From Sandarakinorhabdus cyanobacteriorum (lineage in GTDB: Bacteria; Pseudomonadota; Alphaproteobacteria; Sphingomonadales; Sphingomonadaceae), in the NCBI RefSeq assembly GCF_002251755.1, contig NZ_NOXT01000111.1, positions 1 to 64,000 on the forward strand: a DNA stretch of 64,000 nt. The letters are read 5' to 3'. Within the stretch, counting starts at the first letter, position 1; each line of letters starts with the position of its first letter. Below the pieces are notes generated by a model. It was not told the origin of the DNA. It was given only the letters and a program-made list of their open reading frames with translations, and did no database searches. Positions 1-7,927 of this stretch are shown here, piece by piece. The position numbers and the translations under genes are program-made.

Positions 1-61
1 CGCTACCCTCATAACCTACACCACCTGCCGGGACGCGACCGGGTCTAGGAAGGAAAGCCAA

Positions 62-82
62 GCCCCGGATCATGCCCGGGGC
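62..82. terminator. GC-rich hairpin upstream of the PepSY gene
   Basis: A 7-bp inverted repeat (GCCCCGG / CCGGGGC) with a 7-nt loop lies in the first 159 bases of the window. It has no T-run, so it would be a weak intrinsic terminator at best. Upstream of it, frame 1 stays open from base 1 to a TAG at 46-48 and could be the tail of a preceding gene, but 15 codons are too few to identify it. Nothing else is recognisable between 1 and 159. Confidence 0.3.
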
Positions 83-159
83 GACGGGTGGTGTGGCGTT
101 GCGGCAGGTCAGCAGGGGGCAGGGGTGACGGCCGGCGCTCACCCGGCTACACCGGCGCC

Positions 160-816
160 ATGCTTTCGCCGCGCGCCACCCGCACTGTCCGTTGGCTCCA
201 CCTTTGGGGTGGGGTGATTGTGGGCATCCAGATCATCCTTTGGGTGGCATCGGGGCTGGTGATGGTGGCCCGGCCGATGGACACGGTGCGCGGCACCGAT
301 CTGCGCAAGACTGCTCCCACCTCGCTGGCGATGCCGGCGCGGCTGCCGGCGCTGGCGGGGGTTGAAAAGCTGGAGCTGGGCCAGCTGCTCGGCCGGCCGG
401 TGTGGAAGCTGACCGACGGGCAGGGCAAGCGCCTGATCGATGCCGCGACCGGCCAGCCCATTGCCATCACGGCGCGCGAGGCCGAAGCGGTGGCGCGGGC
501 GGGGACGATGATGACTGGCCCGGCGGTCGTCACGCCGGTCACGCCCGCACAGCCGGCCAGCGACTGGCGCGAGACCACGGGCTTCCGCGTCGAATTTGAC
601 GATGACACCCGCGTCTATATCAACAGCCAGGGCGAGATTGGTGCCGTCCGCACGCCGTGGTGGCGTTTCTATGATCTGTTCTGGGGCCTGCACATCATGG
701 ACTGGAGCGAACGTGAGAACACCCACCACCCGCTGATCATCATCGCCACGCTGCTGTCGCTGGGCGTCGTCCTCACCGGGGCGCTGCTCACCGTTCGGCA
801 TTTCTGGCGGCGCTGA
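160..816 (+). CDS. PepSY domain membrane protein
   Basis: This 218-residue protein has a transmembrane helix near residues 17-38, a periplasmic region of about 150 residues and a second helix near residues 192-213. The segment before the second helix (FDDDTRVYINSQGEIGAVR, then WWRFYDLFWGLHIMDW) is typical of PepSY-type membrane proteins, which often accompany TonB-dependent siderophore receptors; whether such a receptor precedes it lies outside the window. An upstream in-frame start at 88 would add a basic, non-membrane leader, so the ATG at 160, which leads directly into RWLHLWGG, is preferred. The stop overlaps the next start by one base (TGATG), suggesting one transcript with the channel gene. 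The molecular function is not known. Confidence 0.8.
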   Translation: MLSPRATRTVRWLHLWGGVIVGIQIILWVASGLVMVARPMDTVRGTDLRKTAPTSLAMPARLPALAGVEKLELGQLLGRPVWKLTDGQGKRLIDAATGQPIAITAREAEAVARAGTMMTGPAVVTPVTPAQPASDWRETTGFRVEFDDDTRVYINSQGEIGAVRTPWWRFYDLFWGLHIMDWSERENTHHPLIIIATLLSLGVVLTGALLTVRHFWRR

Positions 817-1460
817 TGGCGACACCGATCAGTCCCTTGGCGCTTCCCGTGCCGATCGAACCGGTGCTGGCCGCGCTCGACATGGCGGGTGTCGCGGTGT
901 TTGCCGTGTCGGGCGCGCTCGCCGCCGCGCGGATCAAGCAGACCATTGTGACCTTCGCCTTCTTCGCCGCCGTCACCGGCATTGGCGGCGGCACGCTGCG
1001 CGATCTGCTGATCGGTGCGCCGGTGTTCTGGGTTGGCCGGTCGGATTATCTTGGTGTGTGCCTCGTGGCGGCGGCGGCGGTGTGGATGCTGCGGGCGGAC
1101 CGCTGGCAGCTGAACGCGCTGCTGTGGTTCGATGCGGTCGGGCTGGGCGCCTATTCGGTGCTGGGCGCGGCCAAGTCCCTCAGCCTGGGCGTGCCGCCGC
1201 TGCCGGCGGTGGTGATGGGCGTGCTGTCGGCCACGTTCGGCGGGATTGTGCGCGATTTGCTGGCGGGCGAGCCGTCGATCCTGTTGCGGAAGGAGATTTA
1301 TGTTTCGGCCTCGGCGCTGGGGGCGGGCGTGTATGTCGGGCTGACGTTGCTGGGCGTGGCGGCTTGGCCGGCGGGGCTGGCCGGGGCGGCGGCGGGTTTT
1401 GGCTTGAGGGCGCTGGCCATTCGCACCGGATTGAAGCTGCCTGGGTATCGGGACGATTGA
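816..1460 (+). CDS. TRIC-family (UPF0126) cation channel-like membrane protein
   Basis: This is a 214-residue, almost entirely hydrophobic protein with about seven predicted helices. It shows the internal duplication typical of the UPF0126/TRIC family: the glycine-rich motif GGGTLRDLL at residues 57-65 recurs as GGIVRDLL at 142-149. Prokaryotic TRIC homologues form trimeric potassium-permeable channels in the inner membrane, but the physiological role here is inference. The start overlaps the stop of the PepSY gene by one base. The gene ends just before a cluster of GC-rich hairpin repeats that separates it from the convergent sppA. Confidence 0.85.
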   Translation: MATPISPLALPVPIEPVLAALDMAGVAVFAVSGALAAARIKQTIVTFAFFAAVTGIGGGTLRDLLIGAPVFWVGRSDYLGVCLVAAAAVWMLRADRWQLNALLWFDAVGLGAYSVLGAAKSLSLGVPPLPAVVMGVLSATFGGIVRDLLAGEPSILLRKEIYVSASALGAGVYVGLTLLGVAAWPAGLAGAAAGFGLRALAIRTGLKLPGYRDD

Positions 1461-1490
1461 GGGGGAGGCGGCAAGGACGGTCCTGCGCCG

Positions 1491-1536
1491 CCCCCTCCGC
1501 CTCCCGTTGGTCGGCACCTCCCCCAGAGGGGGAGGA
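1491..1536. repeat. GC-rich hairpin repeat, family A, partial copy
   Basis: This segment ends in the hairpin CCTCCCCC-AGAG-GGGGAGG (about 1517-1535) and closely matches one arm of the longer palindrome at 7698-7806, including GGTCGGCACCTC and the pyrimidine-rich CCCCCTCCGCCTCCC. It sits between the convergent ends of the TRIC-like gene and sppA, so a bidirectional transcription-end role is plausible. Just upstream (about 1470-1495) is a second imperfect palindrome around AAGGACGGTCCT. Confidence 0.65.
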
Positions 1537-1554
1537 TGTTGTGCGGCCGGCGTG

Positions 1555-1603
1555 GCCCCTCGGTCGCCTGCGGCGCCACCTCCCCAAACGAGTTTGGGGA
1601 GGA
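1555..1603. repeat. GC-rich hairpin repeat, family B
   Basis: A block reading GCCCCTCGGTCGCCTGCGGC is followed by a perfect 11-bp hairpin, CCTCCCCAAAC / GTTTGGGGAGG, with a 2-nt loop. The same arrangement occurs twice more at 38149-38262. It lies six bases beyond the 3' end of sppA, so it could end that transcript. Confidence 0.7.
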
Positions 1604-1608
1604 CGTTG

Positions 1609-3528
1609 TCAGTGTTGCGCGCCGATAAGGCGGGCCAGCCAGTGTTCGGCCTTGGCCTGCGCGGCAGGGCGGGGGCTGCCGGCGACGGCGCATTCCACGC
1701 AGGCGGCCTGCATGGTGGCGCTGCGGCCGCTGGCCATGGTGCCGAGATCGGCCACTGCGGCCGCCATGCGCAGGCGGGAGGCTTGCATCAGCCGAGCCCA
1801 GGGGTCACGGGCCTGGGCCTGTTCGTCTGCCTCGGCCTTGCCAAAGCTTTCCAGTGCCTTCTGCCATTCCGGCACCGGCTTTTCGATAACGATCACCCGG
1901 GGTTCGCCCTTGATACCAGCCTTGGCAGCGGCGGCCTTCACGGCGGCATCCAGCGTGCCGAACTTGTCGACGAGCTTCAGCTTCTGCGCTTCGGCGCCGG
2001 CCCAAACGCGGCCCTGCGCGATGCGGTCAACCTCGGCCACCGGCAGTTTGCGGGCGGTGGAGACGACGCCGAGGAAGCGGCGGTAGATATCCTCCACCCC
2101 CATTTGCAGCACCTGGCGCACCTCGGGCGACAGGCCGGCGACCACATCAGGCTCGCCGCTGTAGGGCGTGGTCTTCACGCCATCGGCGTTGATGCCGATC
2201 TCGTTCAGGGCGCGCGGGAAGCTCGGCAGGATGGCAAACACCCCGATCGAGCCGGTGATGGTGGAGGGCTGGGCATAAATTTCGTCCGCCGCCGTGCCGA
2301 CCCAGTAACCGCCGCTGGCCGCCACCGGGCCAAAGCTGGCCACCACCGGCAGGCCATCGGCCTTGGCGGCAAGCAGGGCGGCGCGGATTTCTTCGGATGC
2401 GGTGACGGAGCCGCCGCCCGAATCCACCCGGACGACCAGTGCCTTGATATCGGGTTCCTTCTCCAGCGCTTCTTCCAACGCGGCGCGGATGGTGGCGCTG
2501 CCGGCGGTGCCGCGCGGGGCCTCGCCATCAACGATGTTGCCGGTGACATAGACAACGCCGACCGCATCGCCCTTGCTCTTGGCCTGGCCGCCGATGGCGT
2601 TCAGATAATCGTCAAGGCTGACGCCCGCAAAATGGCCCCAGTCGGCCAGCTCATCCTCGCCGACCAGCTTGATCATGGCGGCATCGAAATCATCGCGGCT
2701 GCCCAGTTGATCAACCAGCCCGGCATCCTGCGCGGCGCGGGCGCCATCGCCGCCAAAGCGGCCCAGCCGCTGCGGCAGCTGGGCGATATAGGCCGGGATA
2801 TCGGCCTTGGGCCGCAGGCGCCTGGCCTCGGCCAGCCAGCTTTGCCACAGGCTGTTCACCAGGGCCTGATCGGCGGCCTTGGCTTCGGGCGACGCGCTGG
2901 CGCGGGTGTAAGGCTCGACAAAGCTCTTGTAGGTGCCGACGCGGAACACGTTCACATCAATGTTGAGCTTGTCCAGCGCGCGGGCGAAATAGAGGTTAGA
3001 GCCGCCCGGCCCGGTGATGATCACGCCGCCCAGCGAGTTGGCCCAGATGCGCGTGGCCGGCGCGGCGAGCAGCCAGCTGTCATCGGTATAGGCGGTGGCC
3101 CAGGCGTGGATCGGCTTGCCCGTCTTGCGGAAGCGTTCCAGCGCGGCGACCACGGTTTCGATGTTGGCCTGGCCGGCGCCCATGAAGCCATCCAGTTCCA
3201 GCACCAGCGCCTTGATGCGCTTGTCGGCCGCGGCGGCATCGATGGCGCGCACCAGATCGCGGGTCTGCACTTCGGCCGGCACATTGCCGCTGGCGGCGTT
3301 GAACGGGGTGGTTTCGCTGGCCTGATCGACAATGGCACCATCGAGCGCGATCACCAGGGCGCCGCCATCAGGCACCCGCGCGACCTTGCCCGACGACAGC
3401 GCCGCCGACAGCGCGATGAAGAAGATCGCCAGCAACAACAGGACCAGCAGATCCTTGATGCCGACCACAATGCGCCACAGCGTGCCAAGCAATTTCAACG
3501 GACTTCGCCTCGATAGGGGTGATCGCAT
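1609..3528 (-). CDS. sppA: Signal peptide peptidase SppA, 67K type
   Basis: SppA is a membrane-anchored serine protease that degrades cleaved signal peptides. The 639-residue product has one N-terminal transmembrane helix near residues 27-44 and two tandem SppA/ClpP-like domains, matching the long enterobacterial type. The Ser-Lys dyad is recognisable: a lysine in VGTYKS (about residue 201) in the first domain and a serine in AASGGYW (about residue 405) in the second. The start at 3528 (MRSPLSRRSP) is preferred over 3570 because it places the basic segment directly before the helix. It ends facing the TRIC gene across hairpin repeats. Confidence 0.93.
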   Translation of the reverse strand: MRSPLSRRSPLKLLGTLWRIVVGIKDLLVLLLLAIFFIALSAALSSGKVARVPDGGALVIALDGAIVDQASETTPFNAASGNVPAEVQTRDLVRAIDAAAADKRIKALVLELDGFMGAGQANIETVVAALERFRKTGKPIHAWATAYTDDSWLLAAPATRIWANSLGGVIITGPGGSNLYFARALDKLNIDVNVFRVGTYKSFVEPYTRASASPEAKAADQALVNSLWQSWLAEARRLRPKADIPAYIAQLPQRLGRFGGDGARAAQDAGLVDQLGSRDDFDAAMIKLVGEDELADWGHFAGVSLDDYLNAIGGQAKSKGDAVGVVYVTGNIVDGEAPRGTAGSATIRAALEEALEKEPDIKALVVRVDSGGGSVTASEEIRAALLAAKADGLPVVASFGPVAASGGYWVGTAADEIYAQPSTITGSIGVFAILPSFPRALNEIGINADGVKTTPYSGEPDVVAGLSPEVRQVLQMGVEDIYRRFLGVVSTARKLPVAEVDRIAQGRVWAGAEAQKLKLVDKFGTLDAAVKAAAAKAGIKGEPRVIVIEKPVPEWQKALESFGKAEADEQAQARDPWARLMQASRLRMAAAVADLGTMASGRSATMQAACVECAVAGSPRPAAQAKAEHWLARLIGAQH

Positions 3529-3582
3529 GGCAATATAGGGTGGCGCCCGGCGAAGGCAACCACCCGGCAATGTCGCACTGGA

Positions 3583-3807
3583 TCAATACAGGTCAAACCG
3601 GGCGCGGCAGCCATCGCGCACACGGATCACGCCGCCTTCAAAGCGCCAGCTGCGCCCTTCGATGCACTCCCCGCCCAGCACCCGGCCCAGCCGCACGCGG
3701 CGCGCGCCGGGGGCGGGGCAGGCGGCGGGGCGCATGGCGGGCCTTGGTGGTTGTTGATGCGCGAAAGGTGCACCGCCATGGCTTGCGCAAGTCTGAACGG
3801 GGTTCAT
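3583..3807 (-). CDS. Small DUF3011-type protein
   Basis: This 74-residue protein has a C-terminal half that matches one half of a DUF3011 repeat: RLGRVLGGECIEGRSW, then IRVRDGCRARFDL. The two cysteines, the EGRSW and the GCRA motif are the conserved features. There is no signal peptide in the ORF as called, although most DUF3011 proteins I know of are exported; the N-terminal 35 residues are rich in Pro and Ala and have no recognisable fold. Its ATG overlaps the stop of the DUF815 gene by four bases (ATGA), which implies translational coupling. Function is unknown. An alternative start exists at the internal Met about 24 residues in. Confidence 0.6.
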   Translation of the reverse strand: MNPVQTCASHGGAPFAHQQPPRPAMRPAACPAPGARRVRLGRVLGGECIEGRSWRFEGGVIRVRDGCRARFDLY

Positions 3808-4634
3808 TGCCGTAGCGGCACGCCTTGTGCGCCGGCCTGTTCGACGGTGAACTGCCAGGCCACCCGGCCCGAGCGGGCACCGCGCGCCACGGCCCAGGCC
3901 AGCGCGGCGGCGGGATCGAAGGCAAGGCCATGGGCCTTTGCATAGGCGGCGCACATGGCGAGATAATCGGCCTGATCACACGGGTGGAAGCCCAGGCGCA
4001 GGCCAAAGCGATCGGCCAGCGCCAGATGATCATCGGCGGCGTCGCGCGGGTTGATGGCATCATTGTCGGCCATGCTGCGCGGCACAAGCTGGCGGCGATT
4101 GCTGGTGACGATCAGGCGGACATGATCGGGCCGCGCCTGCACCCCGCCATCCAGCAGGGAGCGCAGGGCGTGCACCTCGGCCGCATCGGCACCGAGCGAG
4201 ACATCATCGAGGAACAGCAGGAACGGCCGCCGCACATCGGCCAGCGCGGCAAACAGGCCGGGCAGGCTGGCCAGCGCCGGCAGCATCACCTGCACCAGCG
4301 CGATGTCGTGCCCGCCGGCCAGCAGATCGGCGACCACGCTGCGCGCCAGGCTGGATTTGCCCATGCCGCGCGCGCCCCACAACAGCGCATCATGGGCGGG
4401 CAGGCCGGCCGCATGGCGGTGGCTGTTCTCCAGTAGCGCTGCGGCCTGGGCGCCAACCCCCTGATACAGCGCCAGCGGCGTGGTGCGGGCCGGGGGCAGG
4501 GCGGTGAGGCCGCTGCCGGACCAGCCGAACCAGTGGCCACGGGCCGGATTGGCGGCAGCGGGTGCGGGCGGGTAACGCCGTTCCAACGCGGCGGCGATGC
4601 GTTCGAGCAGCATGTGGGTCTTGTCGATTGTCAT
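3804..4634 (-). CDS. DUF815 AAA-type ATPase
   Basis: This 276-residue protein belongs to the DUF815 family of P-loop ATPases. It shows a Walker A-type motif (LLWGARGMGKSSLAR, about residues 85-99), an acidic Walker B strand (FLLFLDDVSLG, about 137-147) and a sensor-1-like strand LIVTSNRR near 174. The later segments GFHPCDQADYLAMC and ARSGRVAWQF are characteristic of the family. No biochemical role is established. It is divergent from yajC, and its stop is coupled to the small DUF3011 gene. The start at 4634 is likely; an internal Met eight codons in is an alternative. Confidence 0.85.
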   Translation of the reverse strand: MTIDKTHMLLERIAAALERRYPPAPAAANPARGHWFGWSGSGLTALPPARTTPLALYQGVGAQAAALLENSHRHAAGLPAHDALLWGARGMGKSSLARSVVADLLAGGHDIALVQVMLPALASLPGLFAALADVRRPFLLFLDDVSLGADAAEVHALRSLLDGGVQARPDHVRLIVTSNRRQLVPRSMADNDAINPRDAADDHLALADRFGLRLGFHPCDQADYLAMCAAYAKAHGLAFDPAAALAWAVARGARSGRVAWQFTVEQAGAQGVPLRQ

Positions 4635-4678
4635 CGCGCACCTGATATGGGCTGGGTCGCCACGCGGGTCGGGCGCGG

Positions 4679-4707
4679 TTGCACGTGTCTGTGCAAGCCG
4701 CTAGAGC
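4679..4707 (+). promoter_or_regulatory. Putative yajC-secDF promoter with an overlapping palindrome
   Basis: A TTGCAC -35-like hexamer (4679-4684), a 17-base spacer and TAGAGC (4702-4707) lie about 45 bases upstream of yajC. The -35 hexamer is also the left arm of an inverted repeat TTGCAC-N6-GTGCAA (4679-4696), which could be an operator. This is pattern matching only. Confidence 0.4.
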
Positions 4708-4751
4708 CTGTGGCCAAGTTTGGTTTCCAGCCTATTGAAAGCGAGACAGCG

Positions 4752-5096
4752 ATGTTTGCAAGCCCGGCCTATGCCCAGGCAACTGGCGGCGCGGCGGCGG
4801 CCGGCGGCACGGCCGCTCTGATCGGCTTCCTGCCCTATCTGGCCATTTTCGCCATTTTCTATTTCCTGATCATCCGCCCGCAGCAGAACCGCGTGAAGCA
4901 GCATCGCGCCATGGTGGATGCGGTGAAGAAAGGCGATGACGTGGTGACCGGCGGCGGCATCATCGGCAAGGCGCTGCGCGTGACCGACAACGAGGTTGAG
5001 GTGGAAGCCGGGCCGAACGTGCGCTTTGTCGTGCTGAAGGCGACCCTGGCCGATGTGAAGCCGCGCGGAATGCCGGCGGCGGCGAACGAGAAATAA
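4752..5096 (+). CDS. yajC: Preprotein translocase subunit YajC
   Basis: YajC is a small inner-membrane partner of SecDF in the Sec translocon. The 114-residue product has a short periplasmic N-terminus (MFASPAYAQATGG), one transmembrane helix near residues 21-41 followed by the family signature IIRPQQNRVKQH, and a cytoplasmic domain with GDDVVTGGGIIGKA. The ATG at 4752 is chosen because longer in-frame extensions run into low-complexity non-membrane sequence. secD begins four bases after the stop and secF follows, the usual order. Confidence 0.95.
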   Translation: MFASPAYAQATGGAAAAGGTAALIGFLPYLAIFAIFYFLIIRPQQNRVKQHRAMVDAVKKGDDVVTGGGIIGKALRVTDNEVEVEAGPNVRFVVLKATLADVKPRGMPAAANEK

Positions 5097-5100
5097 GCCC

Positions 5101-6696
5101 GTGCTCGACTTTCCGAAGTGGAAAATCTGGTCGATCTGGTTGACGATCGGCCTGTGCGCGCTGCTGGCGCTGCCCAACGCGCTGCCGCCGTCGATGCTGG
5201 CCAGCATCCCCGATGGCTTGCCGAAAAGCCAGCTGCCGCTGGGGCTTGATCTTCGCGGCGGTTCGCACCTGATGCTGGAGGCGCTGCCGACCGACGTTGA
5301 AAAGGCCAAGCTGGAAAGCCTCGAAGAAACCGTGCGCGGCGAGTTGCGCGCGGCCGAAGGCGGGGCCATCGGCATCAGCGACCTGTCGCTGGCGGGCAAT
5401 CGCCTGAGTTTTTCGGTCACCGAACTGGCCCGCACCGATCAGGCCGTGCAGATCCTGAACAAGGTGACGGCGCCGCTTGGCCTTGGCGCATCGCGCGAGG
5501 TGGAGGTTGCCCGTGGCAGCGTGCCGGGGCAGATCGTCCTGACGCCCACCCAGGCCGGCATCAACGCCGCGGTGGACAGCGCGATGGCGCAGGCGGTGGA
5601 AGTGATCCGCAAGCGCATCGACGAGCTGGGCACGCGTGAACCCACCATCGTGCGCCAGGGTGCCACCCGAATCGTGGTGCAGGTGCCCGGCCTGCAGGAT
5701 CCGGAAGCGTTGAAGGCGCTGCTCGGCAAGACCGCCAAGCTGGAATTCAAGCTGGCCGATGTGACCGCCGACCAGGTGGAGGTGAGCCAGGGCCGCGCCC
5801 CGCCCGGCAGCCAGATCCTGCCCGTGCAGGATGGTGGTACCATGGTGGTGAAGCGCCGTGCGATCATTTCGGGTGACCAGCTGGTCGATGCGCAGGTGTC
5901 GACCGATCAGAATGGCGCGCCCGCCGTGTCGTTCCGCTTCGACAGCACGGGTGGCCGGCGCTTTGCCCAGGCCACCACGGAAAATGTCGGCAAGCCCTTT
6001 GCCATCATCCTTGATGGCGTGGTGATTTCGGCGCCGAACATCAACGAGCCGATCCTGGGCGGCAGCGGCATCATCATGGGCAATTACACCGTGCAGTCGG
6101 CCAATGAACTGGCCATCCTGCTGCGGTCGGGCAAGCTGCCGGTGGAGCTGAAGGTGGTGGAAGAGCGCACGGTCGGCCCTGATCTCGGCGCGGATTCCAT
6201 CCGGGCCGGCGCCATCGCCTCGATCGTGGCGGTGCTGGCGGTCGCCCTGCTGATGGTGGTCACCTATGGCCGTTTCGGCGTCTATGCCGTGGTGGCGCTG
6301 TTCTTCAACGTGATCATGATCCTGGGCATCATGTCGGCGGCGGGCTTCACGCTCACCCTGCCGGGCATTGCCGGCATGGTGCTGACCATCGGCGCCGCGG
6401 TGGACGCCAACGTGCTTATCAATGAGCGCATCCGCGAGGAGCAGCGCAAGGGCAGGGGCGTGGTGGCCAGCATCGAGACCGGCTTCAAGGAAGCCAGCCG
6501 CACCATCTGGGATGCGAACAGCCTGAACATCATCGTTGCCATCATCATGTTCGCCTTTGGCTCCGGCCCGATCAAGGGCTTTGCCGTGGTGCTCTCCATC
6601 GGGATTGCCACATCGGTGTTCACCGCGGTGACGCTGGTGCGGCTGATGGTGTCGCGGTGGGTCGCATCATCGCGCCCGCAGTCGTTGAGCATCTGA
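5101..6696 (+). CDS. secD: Protein translocase subunit SecD
   Basis: SecD works with SecF to use the proton-motive force for late steps of Sec export. The 531-residue protein starts with GTG. It has an N-terminal helix (about residues 10-30), the conserved GLDLRGG motif at 48-54, a large periplasmic region and a C-terminal five-helix RND-type channel domain (about 360-520), which contains GAAVDANVLINERIREE. It lies four bases after yajC and 18 bases before secF, so the three genes are almost certainly one operon. Confidence 0.96.
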   Translation: MLDFPKWKIWSIWLTIGLCALLALPNALPPSMLASIPDGLPKSQLPLGLDLRGGSHLMLEALPTDVEKAKLESLEETVRGELRAAEGGAIGISDLSLAGNRLSFSVTELARTDQAVQILNKVTAPLGLGASREVEVARGSVPGQIVLTPTQAGINAAVDSAMAQAVEVIRKRIDELGTREPTIVRQGATRIVVQVPGLQDPEALKALLGKTAKLEFKLADVTADQVEVSQGRAPPGSQILPVQDGGTMVVKRRAIISGDQLVDAQVSTDQNGAPAVSFRFDSTGGRRFAQATTENVGKPFAIILDGVVISAPNINEPILGGSGIIMGNYTVQSANELAILLRSGKLPVELKVVEERTVGPDLGADSIRAGAIASIVAVLAVALLMVVTYGRFGVYAVVALFFNVIMILGIMSAAGFTLTLPGIAGMVLTIGAAVDANVLINERIREEQRKGRGVVASIETGFKEASRTIWDANSLNIIVAIIMFAFGSGPIKGFAVVLSIGIATSVFTAVTLVRLMVSRWVASSRPQSLSI

Positions 6697-6714
6697 TCGG
6701 GAAAGGAAACGGCC

Positions 6715-7662
6715 ATGCCTTTGAAACTTGTTCCCGACAACACCAACATCGGGTTTGTCAAACTCCGCTTCATCGCCTTTGCGCTGACGCTGCTGCTCAC
6801 CATTGGTGCCGCCGGCCTGCTGGCGGTGCGCGGCCTCAACCTGGGCGTCGATTTCGTCGGCGGCCTGACCATGCAGGTCGAATTTGCCCAGGCGCCGGCC
6901 ATCGACACCCTGCGCGAGCGGGTGGACCGGGTGGGCGTGGGCGACAGCGCCCTGCAGGAATTCGGCAATGATCGCACCATCCTTATCCGCCTGCCGTTGC
7001 CGGAAGGCGACCAGAGCGCGGTGCAGCGCGTGGTTGGCAAGGTGCGCACCGCGCTGGAGAAGGATTATCAGGGCGTGAAGTTCGCCCGCGTCGAAAGCGT
7101 GTCGGGCAAGGTTTCGGATGAACTGATCAAGGATGGTCTGTGGGCCGTTGGCCTGTCCATGCTGTTCGTCGCGCTGTTCACCTGGTTCCGCTTCGAATGG
7201 TATTTCGGTGTCTCCACCGTGGTGGCGCTGGTGCACGACGTGGTGGTGACCCTGGGCTTCTTCAGCCTCACCCAGCTGGAGTTCGATCTCAACATCGTCG
7301 CTGCCGTGCTGACCATCATCGGCTACAGCCTCAACGACAAGGTGGTGATCGATGACCGGGTGCGCGAAAATCTGCGCAAATATCGCCAGATGGACATCAA
7401 GCAGATCATCGATCTTTCGGTGAACGAAACCCTGCCGCGCACGGTGATGACCTCGGTCACGCTGCTTGCCGCACTGGTGGCACTGCTGATCCTTGGCCCG
7501 GAAGTCATCTTCGGCTTCACCGCTGCCATGGTGCTCGGCATCGTGGTCGGCACCTATTCGTCGATCTTCGTCTCCTCCTCGCTGCTGATCAGCCTGGGCG
7601 TGAAGCCCCGGGCGGCGGCGGTGGAGGACAAGCGCGCGGCAGGGGCCGAACGGATCGGGTGA
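6715..7662 (+). CDS. secF: Protein translocase subunit SecF
   Basis: This is the SecD partner, 315 residues. It has an N-terminal helix near 20-40, the GVDFVGG motif at residues 44-50 (the counterpart of GLDLRGG in SecD), a short periplasmic domain and five C-terminal helices containing GYSLNDKVVIDDRVREN, the conserved polar motif of the SecF channel. It is the last recognised gene of the yajC-secD-secF operon; a long palindromic repeat begins 35 bases beyond its stop and probably marks the transcript end. Confidence 0.96.
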   Translation: MPLKLVPDNTNIGFVKLRFIAFALTLLLTIGAAGLLAVRGLNLGVDFVGGLTMQVEFAQAPAIDTLRERVDRVGVGDSALQEFGNDRTILIRLPLPEGDQSAVQRVVGKVRTALEKDYQGVKFARVESVSGKVSDELIKDGLWAVGLSMLFVALFTWFRFEWYFGVSTVVALVHDVVVTLGFFSLTQLEFDLNIVAAVLTIIGYSLNDKVVIDDRVRENLRKYRQMDIKQIIDLSVNETLPRTVMTSVTLLAALVALLILGPEVIFGFTAAMVLGIVVGTYSSIFVSSSLLISLGVKPRAAAVEDKRAAGAERIG

Positions 7663-7697
7663 GGGTCTGAACCTCAACCAGACGGTACGCAAAATGG

Positions 7698-7806
7698 TCC
7701 TCCCCCTTTGGGAGAGGTGCCGACCGCAGGGAGGCGGAGGGGGCCTGCAAGGCCTGTCCTCGCCGGCCCCCTCCGCCCTGCGGGCACCTCCCCCAGAGGG
7801 GGAGGA
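7698..7806. repeat. Long imperfect palindrome, family A repeat
   Basis: Two arms of about 48 and 42 bases (7698-7745 and 7765-7806) are imperfect reverse complements, starting from TCCTCCCCC and meeting at GGAGGGGGCC/GGCCCCCTCC. Each arm can also fold on itself (the outer right hairpin is CCTCCCCC-AGAG-GGGGAGG). One arm matches the copy at 1491-1536. It sits between convergent secF and the small ORF after the FMN oxidoreductase, consistent with a bidirectional terminator-like element. Confidence 0.7.
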
Positions 7807-7813
7807 TTTCAGG

Positions 7814-7927
7814 TCAAACCGGCGCGCCGCAGGGCCCGAAGGCCATGCACCACTGGCTCATCAGGCCCATGACGATGGCGCCGGCCAGCCAGATCAGGCG
7901 GGTGCGGGCGTTGAGTTCGACGTTCAT
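7814..7927 (-). CDS. 37-residue putative membrane micro-protein
   Basis: The frame encodes 37 residues beginning MNVELNARTRLIW. It contains one predicted transmembrane helix (about residues 11-30, LIWLAGAIVMGLMSQWCMAF) and a short tail with a second cysteine (GPCGAPV). Its ATG overlaps the stop of the upstream FMN oxidoreductase by four bases (ATGA), the same coupling seen between many real gene pairs in this window, which is the main reason for calling it. No homologue is recognised and the function is unknown. It could still be a chance ORF. Confidence 0.5.
   Translation of the reverse strand: MNVELNARTRLIWLAGAIVMGLMSQWCMAFGPCGAPV

Noticed and set aside
1507-3516. 669-codon open frame on the plus strand opposite sppA
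   Set aside because: It is antisense to an intact SppA with both catalytic residues; the translated sequence looks like shadow composition rather than a protein.
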